A DNA stretch of 5,405 nt from Alphaproteobacteria bacterium (GTDB lineage Bacteria > Pseudomonadota > Alphaproteobacteria > Micavibrionales > Micavibrionaceae). Shown here piece after piece: positions 1 to 5,405 of the stretch. A program made the position numbers and the translations under genes. Numbering within the stretch: position 1 is the stretch's first letter; each line of letters begins with the position of its first letter. The stretch is taken from assembly GCA_023141075.1 (NCBI GenBank), contig JAGLKL010000099.1, positions 1 through 5,405 of the forward strand, given 5' to 3'. The notes beneath the pieces were generated by a model. The model saw only the letters and a program-made list of their open reading frames with translations. It was not told the origin of the DNA and made no database searches.

Positions 1-1162
1 TGCCGGTAGGGACATGGAGCATGATTGGCGCTTTGCCCGCGTGGAGGTAGCGACTCAGGAAGGTGATGTTTCAACGGTAATTGAAACTTTTAAAGAACAG
101 ACGTCGCCGGATTTATTGATTATTCAGACAGATGACATTAATGATGATTTCCTAGCCAAGCTTGGGGAGTTGTCTTCTTATTGTGATGAAGGCACATCGG
201 CGATTATTATCGGCCCGGTCAATGATGTGTATTTATACCGAAGACTTATTGAGATGGGGGTTAGTGATTACCTTGTTCGTCCCATTAAGTCTGAAGTTTT
301 GCGTGAAGTCATTGCAAAAGCACTTATCGATAATCTTGGTGTAACTGACAGCCGTTTGATCTGTTTTATCGGGGCGAAAGGCGGTGTGGGAACAAGTACA
401 TTGGCTCATATAGCGGCGTTGAATGCCTCTGGGACGTTAGGGCATAAAACATTGCTGATGGATGCTTCAGGTGGTTGGTCGTCTTTGAGTGTGGGAGCCG
501 GTTTTGATCCGGCGGCAACGTTGCATGATGTTGCGGGTGCGGTTGAGACTGGGAATGAAGATTCTCTGGAACGCATGTTTTATGATGCATCTGAAAAGCT
601 GCGTATTTTGTCCAGTGGCGCTGATGCGATGCTCGATTCGGGGATCACACCGGCGCAATATGAAGCTGTATTGGACAATCTTATGGCCAAATGTCCGTTG
701 GTTTTTGTTGATTTGTCGGCGGCGGCGCCGGCTTTGAAAAAGGCTGTGATTAGCCGGGCTCATCACAACGTTGTGATAACCTCGCCAAGCATAACGTCTT
801 TGCGTTTTTGCCGCTCGCTGATTAAGGAACTGGCAGAAATACGTGGCGGGCAGGTAGCGGATATCTCACTGGTTTTGAATATGCAAGGTATGTCTAAGGC
901 TCATGAGGTTGATCGTGCAGCGATTACTGAAGCTTTGGAAATACAACCGGCTTTGGTGTTGGATTACATACCGGCATTGTTTATGAAGTATGAAAGTGAA
1001 ATTGAAAAAATATTCTCCGATAAGGATGGAGAAGCTCTTGGCAAATTCTTTTTGCCGGTATTAAAAAAGATTATTGAGGTTGAGGAGGCGGTGGAAGAAG
1101 AGCTAAAAGGGGGTGGTTCCGGGTTCCTTGGTGGCTTCTTGGGAAAGAGGAAGTCAAAATAG
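1..1162 (+). CDS. cpaE: CpaE/TadZ-like pilus assembly ATPase (5' end truncated by window)
   Basis: This is a cytoplasmic MinD/ParA-family protein that localises the Tad pilus machine. The first ATG is at 14, but the frame stays open to base 2 and no usable Shine-Dalgarno precedes that ATG. Homologues normally have more residues before this point, so the start is probably upstream of the window. Residues are numbered from the ATG at 14. Residues ~10-107 form a receiver-like domain: the position usually holding the phosphoacceptor Asp reads IIQTDD, and the usual KP is RP (89-90), so phosphorylation is unlikely. A deviant Walker A follows at 120-129 (GAKGGVGTST), with the signature Lys122 but Thr in place of the second P-loop lysine. 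A Walker A'-like LLMD lies at 147-150 and Walker B (LVFVDL) at 229-234. The C-terminus is a Gly-rich, basic tail (366-382). The gene stops 40 bp before cpaF, in the same direction, so co-transcription is likely. The family call is firm; the exact start is unknown. Confidence 0.9.
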   Translation, partial: AGRDMEHDWRFARVEVATQEGDVSTVIETFKEQTSPDLLIIQTDDINDDFLAKLGELSSYCDEGTSAIIIGPVNDVYLYRRLIEMGVSDYLVRPIKSEVLREVIAKALIDNLGVTDSRLICFIGAKGGVGTSTLAHIAALNASGTLGHKTLLMDASGGWSSLSVGAGFDPAATLHDVAGAVETGNEDSLERMFYDASEKLRILSSGADAMLDSGITPAQYEAVLDNLMAKCPLVFVDLSAAAPALKKAVISRAHHNVVITSPSITSLRFCRSLIKELAEIRGGQVADISLVLNMQGMSKAHEVDRAAITEALEIQPALVLDYIPALFMKYESEIEKIFSDKDGEALGKFFLPVLKKIIEVEEAVEEELKGGGSGFLGGFLGKRKSK

Positions 1163-1190
1163 GTTTTTAAGATTTGGGAAACGGGCAATT

Positions 1191-1194
1191 AGGA
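1191..1194 (+). promoter_or_regulatory. Shine-Dalgarno of cpaF
   Basis: AGGA, followed by AA, lies 8 nt before the ATG at 1203. It supports that start over the internal ATG at 1485 (residue 95), which has only an A-rich stretch before it. An overlapping ATG at 1196 is out of frame. Confidence 0.7.
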
Positions 1195-1202
1195 AATGAA
1201 CG

Positions 1203-2828
1203 ATGTTTGGGAAAAAGCAATCAGAATCAAAGTCTAAGAAGGCAGCCGAGAAAAAAGCGGCCGGTAAGGCGGATTCTGCTGTAGAAGAAGAAACGCTCGA
1301 GATCAAGGCTAAAAAAGAGGTCGCAGAGCCGATAGTGTCTGCTGCTGAGAAAATGTCTGCCAAAAGAGCGCCGCCGATTGTAGAAACGCCGCCGGCAGGG
1401 GGGGCAGAGGTATCTGCTCAGAAGCCTAAGACCAAGGTCGAGAGTGAAAAAAAACCAAAAAAAGCGGGCAAAAAACGCAAAAAAATGGATGATGACCCGG
1501 TTCTAATCCAAGATGATGAAGAAGGTCAGAAAGAGGATCAAAGTGATAGCGTTACGGTTTTGCGTTTGCAGCGTTGCCGCAACCGGATATGGCTGGATTT
1601 GCGTGACGGTATTGATATTAAAGCTCTGGCGCGGATGGATTCCAAAGCTGCGCGTGAGGAAGTTTATTCTGCTGTTGAGGAAATCGCGCGCTTCCGTAAT
1701 CTGGACTTAACACCGATAGAGTTACAGCAAATTGGTAAAGAATGTGCTGATGACATGTTAGGGTTTGGCCCTTTGGAAGAATTGCTTGAGCGTGATGATA
1801 TCGCCGATATTATGATTAACGGGCCTGATATCACCTATATTGAGGTGGAAGGTAAGATTGAGCGCACGAATATCAAGTTCCGTGACAATCAGCACTTAAC
1901 AACAATCTGTCAGCGTATTGTGGGGGCAATTGGCCGGAGGGTAGATGAAGCCTCGCCTATTTGTGATGCGCGTTTGGTGGATGGCTCGCGTGTGAACGTG
2001 ATTATTCCGCCTTTGTCTGTGGACGGGGCGTGTATGACCATTCGTAAGTTTAAAAAAGACAAGCTTACGCTGGAGAATTTGTTAGAGTTTGGCTCAATGA
2101 CACCGTCATGTGCGAAGCTGATTATGGCGATCGGGCGCTGCCGGGTGAATGTTCTGGTTTCCGGCGGTACAGGTTCGGGTAAAACAACCATGCTTAACTG
2201 TCTGACACGTTATATCGAGGCAGGGGAGCGGATTGTTACCTGTGAGGATGCCTGTGAGCTTCAATTACAGCAGCCTCACGTCGTGCGTCTGGAAACGCGT
2301 CCGCCCAACCTTGAAGGGGTTGGTGAGATTACAATGCGTGATCTGGTGAAGAATTGTCTGCGTATGCGTCCTGAACGAATTATCGTTGGTGAGGTTAGGG
2401 GCCCTGAGGCGTTTGACCTCTTGCAAGCCATGAATACCGGCCATGATGGTTCTATGGGGACGGTTCACGCCAACAACCCGCGTGAGGCTATATCCCGTAT
2501 GGAAAACATGATTGCCATGGGTGGTTTGAATCTGCCGAGTGCCGCAGTTCGTGAGCAGATTGCTTCTGCGGTTAATGTGATTATTCAGGTGCAGCGTTTG
2601 CGTGACGGTTCACGTAAAACAACGCATGTTTCCGAGATTACGGGGATGGAAGGGGAAGTTGTGACCATGCAGGATCTTTTCTCTCTGGAAATTTTAGGGG
2701 AAGATGAAAGCGGCAAGCTGGTTACCAGGCAAAAATCATCGGGTCTGCGGCCAAAGTTCTTTGATAATGCGCGTCAATACGGGGTGGCGGATATGGTACT
2801 GGATGCCATGGAGGAAGCTTATGGTTAA
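1203..2828 (+). CDS. cpaF: CpaF/TadA, Tad pilus assembly ATPase (541 aa)
   Basis: This is a type II/IV secretion-superfamily ATPase that forms a cytoplasmic hexamer and powers Flp pilus extrusion through TadB/TadC. Residues 1-~115 are a low-complexity, Lys/Glu/Ala-rich extension with no recognisable fold. A conserved helical N-domain follows (~118-200), then the domain with the INGPD segment (~206-280) and the RecA-like core. Walker A is GGTGSGKTT at 321-329. The Asp box is RIVTCEDACELQL at 343-355, with the acidic pair E348-D349; it has Cys where Ile is common. Walker B is RIIVGEVRG at 392-400. The His box is GHDGSMGTVHANNPRE at 413-428. All catalytic elements are intact. The C-terminal part (~475-541) is the usual beta-rich and helical tail. 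The length is within the family range at the long end because of the charged N-terminus. That extension is encoded by several A6-A8 runs (1447-1485). The start at 1203 is supported by a good Shine-Dalgarno. Confidence 0.97.
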   Translation: MFGKKQSESKSKKAAEKKAAGKADSAVEEETLEIKAKKEVAEPIVSAAEKMSAKRAPPIVETPPAGGAEVSAQKPKTKVESEKKPKKAGKKRKKMDDDPVLIQDDEEGQKEDQSDSVTVLRLQRCRNRIWLDLRDGIDIKALARMDSKAAREEVYSAVEEIARFRNLDLTPIELQQIGKECADDMLGFGPLEELLERDDIADIMINGPDITYIEVEGKIERTNIKFRDNQHLTTICQRIVGAIGRRVDEASPICDARLVDGSRVNVIIPPLSVDGACMTIRKFKKDKLTLENLLEFGSMTPSCAKLIMAIGRCRVNVLVSGGTGSGKTTMLNCLTRYIEAGERIVTCEDACELQLQQPHVVRLETRPPNLEGVGEITMRDLVKNCLRMRPERIIVGEVRGPEAFDLLQAMNTGHDGSMGTVHANNPREAISRMENMIAMGGLNLPSAAVREQIASAVNVIIQVQRLRDGSRKTTHVSEITGMEGEVVTMQDLFSLEILGEDESGKLVTRQKSSGLRPKFFDNARQYGVADMVLDAMEEAYG

Positions 2829-2852
2829 TAGCTTTTATATTTTCCGTTTGTG

Positions 2853-2909
2853 TTGTCGTCGCTCATCATTTACGTAGTTTTACTACGCTGCATTCTTTGC
2901 TTCTAACAA
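2853..2909. repeat. Imperfect palindrome, candidate REP/MITE-like element
   Basis: The core CGTAGT-TTT-ACTACG (2873-2878 and 2882-2887) is a perfect 6-bp stem with a 3-nt loop. The flanks show looser symmetry, ending in TTGT on the left (2853-2856) and ACAA on the right (2906-2909). No T-run directly follows, so it is not a standard rho-independent terminator. Its position in the middle of an otherwise compact operon and its symmetry suggest a dispersed palindromic repeat, but with one copy visible that is inference. The outer limits are approximate. Confidence 0.4.
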
Positions 2910-2958
2910 AAAAATCTATTTGCTATTACGTTTTGCAGAAATAGGTTCTAACCCTAAG

Positions 2959-2974
2959 CTTCGCTCTAGCGAAG
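2959..2974. repeat. Strong short inverted repeat in the cpaF-tadB gap
   Basis: CTTCGCT and AGCGAAG are perfect inverted copies separated by 2 nt. As RNA this would fold as a 6-bp CUUCGC/GCGAAG stem with a 4-nt loop. It lies 58 bp before the tadB start. It could be part of the same repeat element as the hairpin at 2873, or an RNA processing or attenuation structure between cpaF and tadB. No clean U-tract follows, only TTTT at 2984-2987. Confidence 0.45.
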
Positions 2975-3016
2975 AATCTCCAGTTTTGCTATATTCAAGC
3001 AGGGGATTCCCACAGC

Positions 3017-3020
3017 AGGA
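3017..3020 (+). promoter_or_regulatory. Weak Shine-Dalgarno of tadB
   Basis: AGGA lies 12 nt before the ATG at 3033, longer than the ideal spacing. No better ribosome site or alternative start is present in frame, so translation of tadB may be relatively weak. Confidence 0.4.
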
Positions 3021-3032
3021 CAAAAATTACTC

Positions 3033-4013
3033 ATGGAACCACTTCAGATAATATTGATTGCTGCGATCGTCTTTATCCTTGTCGCGGTCATTATGTTCGT
3101 GATGATGAATTCAGGCATCAAGCAGCATCAAAAAAACATTGCAATTATTCGGGGCATCTCCAGTGGTGAAGGTTATGTCGATGAAAAAGACGTGCAAAAC
3201 AAGCGCCGCGCAGAGATTGCCAAGAAACTAAAATCTACGCGGGATGCGGGGAAAAAAGGACAGAATAATGCAAGTATTTCAGTTAAGATGCAACAAGCCG
3301 GGCTAAAGCCTGCACTCGGGAAATTTTGGGCATTGTCGTTTGTTTCCGCAATTATTTTTGTGGTCTTAGCTAAATTTGTATTTCATTTTTCTGTTGTTCT
3401 GGTCGGGTTGTTCTTTGTTATCGGTCTGTTTGGTCTTCCTCGCATGATACTCAAGCGGATGATAAAAAAGCGTCAGAAGAAGTTTTTGGAAGAATTTGCT
3501 GATGTGCTGGAGGCTGTTGTGCGGCTGCTTAAGGCGGGTATGCCGGTTTCAGAGGCTATTTCCATGATTACACGTGAATATGATGGCCCTGTAGGGGAGG
3601 AAATGTCGATTATATATGATAAGCAAAAAATCGGCATTCCCCTGCATGAAGCCGCTTTAGAAGGTTGTAAACGTATGCCTCTGCCTGAAATGAAGATGTT
3701 TGCAGCAGGGCTGGCTATTCAGGCGCAGACCGGTTCCAGTTTGTCGGAAGTTTTGATTAATCTTGCACGCGTTATTCGGGCGCGTTTTCGTCTGAAACGC
3801 AAGGTTATGGCACTTTCATCCGAGGCGATTGCTTCGGCTTCGATTATTGCCTGTTTGCCGCCGCTTGTGGCTACGGGGCTTTATTTTGTGTCTCCTGGAT
3901 ATCTCGACCCGTTATTTGAGGAAGAATTTGGGAATTATTTGCTTATGGGGGCGCTGTTCTGGATGTTTTGCGGAGTGGTGGTTATGCGGCAAATGATTAA
4001 CTTCAAAATATAG
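3033..4013 (+). CDS. tadB: TadB, Tad inner-membrane platform protein (326 aa)
   Basis: This polytopic inner-membrane protein of the GspF/T2SSF family forms, with TadC, the platform on which CpaF acts during Flp pilus assembly. Likely membrane segments are at about 5-26, 99-115, 119-137, 265-286 and 302-320. Between the first and second is a basic cytoplasmic stretch (~27-95), ending in the KMQQAGLKP motif typical of the region before TM2. The T2SSF domain covers ~150-280 and includes FLEEFADVLEAVVRLLKAG (151-169), the PVSEAI segment (171-176) and AQTGSSLSEVL (231-241). The basic segment RARFRLKRKVMALSSEA (249-265) leads into TM4. The length is normal for TadB and the frame is intact. The start at 3033 is set by a stop at 2967 and the lack of other start codons. 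The gene lies 204 bp after cpaF and 75 bp before tadC, all in one direction. Confidence 0.94.
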   Translation: MEPLQIILIAAIVFILVAVIMFVMMNSGIKQHQKNIAIIRGISSGEGYVDEKDVQNKRRAEIAKKLKSTRDAGKKGQNNASISVKMQQAGLKPALGKFWALSFVSAIIFVVLAKFVFHFSVVLVGLFFVIGLFGLPRMILKRMIKKRQKKFLEEFADVLEAVVRLLKAGMPVSEAISMITREYDGPVGEEMSIIYDKQKIGIPLHEAALEGCKRMPLPEMKMFAAGLAIQAQTGSSLSEVLINLARVIRARFRLKRKVMALSSEAIASASIIACLPPLVATGLYFVSPGYLDPLFEEEFGNYLLMGALFWMFCGVVVMRQMINFKI

Positions 4014-4018
4014 GAGTT

Positions 4019-4033
4019 AACGGATTTTCCGTT
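4019..4033 (+). repeat. Small hairpin just after the tadB stop
   Basis: AACGGA (4019-4024) and TCCGTT (4028-4033) form a perfect 6-bp stem with a TTT loop. The right arm lies in the first copy of the 14-bp tandem repeat. The second copy (4042-4047) could pair with the same left arm instead. No U-tract follows, so it is not an obvious terminator. Confidence 0.35.
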
Positions 4034-4055
4034 TGGATTAGTCCGTTTGGATTAG
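4028..4055. repeat. Perfect 14-bp tandem duplication (2 copies)
   Basis: TCCGTTTGGATTAG occurs twice with no spacer, at 4028-4041 and 4042-4055, in the tadB-tadC gap. Both copies are identical. It looks like a replication-slippage duplication in the leader of tadC. A role is not evident; it changes the spacing between the upstream hairpin and the tadC ribosome site. Confidence 0.8.
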
Positions 4056-4074
4056 GAAGACAAAAAGGAAAAAG

Positions 4075-4079
4075 AAAGG
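4075..4079 (+). promoter_or_regulatory. Shine-Dalgarno of tadC
   Basis: AAAGG lies 9 nt before the ATG at 4089, within a purine-rich leader (4055-4079). It supports 4089 rather than the next in-frame ATG at 4101. Confidence 0.55.
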
Positions 4080-4088
4080 CATTAAAAG

Positions 4089-5036
4089 ATGAATAATGAA
4101 ATGATAATTACATTACTGGCTTCTTTTGCTGCAGCATTATCTTTTGCTGCATTCGCTTTTCCTTTTTTGCAAAAATCAGACAAGAAGGAAAAGTACAAGT
4201 CTATTATTGAAAAGCGCCGTAAGGACTTGTTTCATACGAATCGTAATCCGAATATTATCAGTGAGGAAAGCGTTTCTGCGCGTGATAATATGGCTATGTT
4301 CTATACTTTTCAGAGGCTTGCCGGGAACATGGCGGATAAGTCTCGTGATAAAATGTTGCAGGCCGGGATTCGTAATCCGAAGGCGCACATCAAGTTTATG
4401 ATTACTCGTGCAGTGGCGCCGGTGTCTTTTGTTATTCTGGCGAGCCTGTATTTTTCTATTTTGCCGGAAAATAAGGCTTTGTCGGCGTCTGTTGAGATTG
4501 GAATTTTGATTATCGGGGCGTTGTTTTGCTTTAAGTTGCCCGATATTTTGATCAAAAACAAAATCTTGAAGCGTCAGGAAGAGATTAATCTGACGTTTTC
4601 CGATGCGCTGGATATGATGCTGATTTGTGTGCAAGGAGGGATCGGTCTGGAGCAGACGATTGATCGTGTGGCTGGCGAGATTGTGGACACGTCGGAGGTG
4701 CTGGCTGAGGAACTCGGGATTTTGAGCGCCGAGATGGCTATGCTCAATGACCGTAAGCAGGCTTTGCAGGACTTTGCGCGGCGTGTGGGGAGCGGGGCAG
4801 GGAAGAACTTTTCCACAGCTCTTATTCAGGCTGAGCAATACGGGACATCAGTTTCCGATACGATGCGTGTGATGAGCGATGAATTGCGCGATATTCGTAT
4901 GGCTGCAGCCGAACGTAAGGCCGCTGCGCTTCCTCCGATGTTGACCGTGCCGATGATTTTGTTCTTTCTGCCAGCTTTGTTTGTCGTGATTTTAGGGCCG
5001 GCAGGTATATCTGTATCGATGACGTTTGGCAGCTAA
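4089..5036 (+). CDS. tadC: TadC, Tad inner-membrane platform protein (315 aa)
   Basis: This is the second GspF/T2SSF-family platform protein of the Tad machine, partner of TadB in the inner membrane. Likely membrane segments are at about 6-26, 107-124, 135-152 and 283-304. The basic loop 29-104 includes the MLQAGIRNPKAH stretch before TM2 (89-100). The T2SSF domain runs from ~168 to 300. It includes FSDALDMMLICVQGGIGLEQ (170-189) and the AEQYGTSVSDTMR segment (248-260). The AAERKAAALPP motif (273-283) lies just before the last membrane helix, whose end LGPAG (302-306) is characteristic of TadC. The length is normal and the frame intact. Arginine codons are nearly all CGT (13 of 17), with no AGA. 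It is the last tad gene seen here; a convergent, compositionally different gene follows instead of tadD. Confidence 0.94.
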   Translation: MNNEMIITLLASFAAALSFAAFAFPFLQKSDKKEKYKSIIEKRRKDLFHTNRNPNIISEESVSARDNMAMFYTFQRLAGNMADKSRDKMLQAGIRNPKAHIKFMITRAVAPVSFVILASLYFSILPENKALSASVEIGILIIGALFCFKLPDILIKNKILKRQEEINLTFSDALDMMLICVQGGIGLEQTIDRVAGEIVDTSEVLAEELGILSAEMAMLNDRKQALQDFARRVGSGAGKNFSTALIQAEQYGTSVSDTMRVMSDELRDIRMAAAERKAAALPPMLTVPMILFFLPALFVVILGPAGISVSMTFGS

Positions 5037-5096
5037 ACAGCTAGTAGTTCTCTCAATTGTCAGGTTTGTCCAATTTTCCAAGTAAATTTTGCTCAT
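4992..5096 (-). CDS. Possible 34-aa small ORF, antisense to the end of tadC
   Basis: On the minus strand an ATG at 5096-5094 starts one base after the stop of the larger minus-strand gene. A GGAG (5108-5105) lies 8 nt before it, which is an excellent ribosome-binding arrangement. The frame begins MSKIYLENWTNL and runs 34 codons to a TAA at 4994-4992. About 45 nt of it overlap the 3' end of tadC on the other strand, so the C-terminal half may be an accident. It has no signal peptide, membrane segment or motif that I recognise. It could be a real small protein of the minus-strand unit, the remnant of a longer gene cut off when the two regions were joined, or chance. Confidence 0.28.
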   Translation of the reverse strand: MSKIYLENWTNLTIERTTSCLAAKRHRYRYTCRP

Positions 5097-5097
5097 A

Positions 5098-5405
5098 TTA
5101 TTTTCTCCAATATTCTTTGTTTCGTTTTATCCCGGCTTCATATCTTTCTTTTTCACGAAAGCCTTCTCCCATGGACTCTACCTCTTTCCCACATGTATCG
5201 ATTGAAACCAGACTAAAATAGTATTTTAACTCGTTCGGGTTGTCTGTGTTGTTATCGTAGAACGAATAACATTCAAGGTCATATAATCGGGTTAACCCGT
5301 TCGTGTATTTTTTAATAACTCTACAGCTTTCGAGAGAAACATCGTCCCTAATTTTTCTGCTTTTTAACGCTCCGCTTTTATCTATAGATAAAAATGTAAG
5401 GACAA
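5098..5405 (-). CDS. Unknown protein, C-terminal 101 residues (start beyond window)
   Basis: On the minus strand a frame is open from the right edge (first full codon 5403-5401) to a TAA at 5100-5098, giving 101 residues without a stop. There is no start signal inside; one ATG (residue 78) is internal, so the gene begins outside the window. The AT-rich base composition (110 of 305 bases G or C at 5101-5405) makes so long an open frame unlikely by chance. The visible protein is soluble-looking and polar. It has three cysteines, an Asn/Asp-rich turn near residues 50-58 (YDNNTDNPNE), and a highly charged end (EGFREKERYEAG...KEYWRK). I recognise no family. Eight arginines use AGA four times, AGG once, CGA twice and CGT once, unlike tadC. 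It is convergent with tadC, 61 bp apart. The composition suggests a separate, possibly transferred unit. No function is proposed. Confidence 0.65.
   Translation of the reverse strand, partial: VLTFLSIDKSGALKSRKIRDDVSLESCRVIKKYTNGLTRLYDLECYSFYDNNTDNPNELKYYFSLVSIDTCGKEVESMGEGFREKERYEAGIKRNKEYWRK
5105..5108 (-). promoter_or_regulatory. Shine-Dalgarno for the minus-strand small ORF
   Basis: GGAG on the minus strand lies 8 nt before the ATG at 5096. It sits within the last codons (tgg aga aaa) of the upstream minus-strand gene, an arrangement typical of translationally coupled genes. Confidence 0.4.
5376..5393. repeat. Perfect 18-bp palindrome
   Basis: TTTTATCTATAGATAAAA is its own reverse complement across all 18 bases. 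It lies inside the minus-strand reading frame. Such a site could be an operator-like dimer target, but its position in coding sequence and its AT-richness make chance a fair explanation. Confidence 0.6.

Larger units (their letters stand above)
2829..3032. other. 204-bp non-coding gap between cpaF and tadB
   Basis: I find no convincing gene on either strand here. By hand count 77 of 204 bases are G or C (about 38%). The gap is unusually long for two genes that are normally close together in this locus. It contains two perfect hairpins (2873-2887 and 2959-2974), listed separately. In the tadB frame a TAG at 2967-2969 blocks upstream extension, and no ATG, GTG or TTG occurs between it and 3033. 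I see no convincing sigma-70 promoter. A TATATT at 2991 resembles a -10 box but has no matching -35. Confidence 0.6.

Noticed and set aside
14..16. ATG at 14 as the true start of cpaE
   Set aside because: The frame is open upstream to the window edge, no properly spaced Shine-Dalgarno precedes it, and CpaE proteins normally have more N-terminal sequence. It is more likely an internal Met.
467..766. Minus- and plus-strand frames overlapping cpaE
   Set aside because: They lie inside the conserved ATPase region of cpaE, have no ribosome sites I trust, and have compositions typical of shadow frames.
1485..1487. ATG at residue 95 of CpaF as the main start
   Set aside because: It lacks a Shine-Dalgarno, whereas 1203 has AGGA with an 8-nt spacer. 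It is kept only as a possible secondary start.
2919..2992. 8-bp direct repeat TTTGCTAT at 2919-2926 and 2985-2992 as a target-site duplication
   Set aside because: An 8-bp repeat is not rare in 200 bp of AT-rich DNA, and the pair encloses only one of the two hairpins, so it does not mark the ends of a clear element.
2991..2996. TATATT as the -10 box of a tadB promoter
   Set aside because: No -35-like hexamer lies at suitable spacing upstream; the sequence there is the GCGAAG arm of the hairpin.
4176..4838. 220-codon open frame on the minus strand inside tadC
   Set aside because: It lies wholly antisense to an intact, clearly recognised tadC, and its protein is rich in His, Arg, Gln and Asn with no domain, as expected of an antisense shadow.
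5037..5097. Bidirectional terminator between tadC and the minus-strand gene
   Set aside because: The only symmetry I found is AATTG (5055-5059) with CAATT (5071-5075), a 5-bp AT-rich stem with an 11-nt loop, too weak to call.
5288..5299. 12-bp palindrome CGGGTTAACCCG
   Set aside because: About one perfect 12-bp palindrome is expected by chance in a window of this size, and it lies inside a coding frame.

Overview
The window is a piece of a Tad (tight adherence / Flp pilus) secretion locus, almost certainly from an alphaproteobacterium. Four plus-strand genes lie in the order cpaE (tadZ), cpaF (tadA), tadB, tadC, which is the usual order in that class. The CpaF C-terminal ATPase half has the typical alphaproteobacterial wording around the Asp box, Walker B and His box. 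Coding GC is moderate and arginine is mostly CGT/CGC. I cannot name a genus from the sequence alone.

Layout. Bases 1-1162 hold cpaE, whose 5' end is very probably cut by the window edge. After a 40-bp gap, 1203-2828 is cpaF with a long lysine-rich N-terminal extension. Bases 2829-3032 are a 204-bp, AT-rich (about 38% GC by hand count) non-coding gap with two perfect hairpins; it looks like a palindromic repeat element dropped into the operon. Bases 3033-4013 are tadB. The 75-bp gap after it carries a perfect 14-bp tandem duplication. Bases 4089-5036 are tadC. The tad run stops there, with no tadD in view.

The last ~310 bases are coding on the minus strand. A reading frame of at least 101 codons enters from the right edge and stops at 5098. 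It has no visible start codon. It is AT-rich (about 36% GC) and uses AGA for arginine, unlike the tad genes, so it belongs to a different and possibly acquired unit. A well-placed Shine-Dalgarno and ATG directly follow its stop and open a 34-codon frame that runs antisense into the end of tadC.

How the genes work together. CpaE is a ParA/MinD-like positioning factor for the pilus machine. CpaF is the hexameric cytoplasmic ATPase that powers assembly. TadB and TadC are the paired inner-membrane platform proteins (GspF family) that CpaF drives. The pilin, prepilin peptidase, secretin and CpaB/CpaC-type genes are not in this window and probably lie upstream or elsewhere. I see no wholly new system. 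The parts worth a second look are the minus-strand gene, its downstream small frame, and the palindromic intergenic element.
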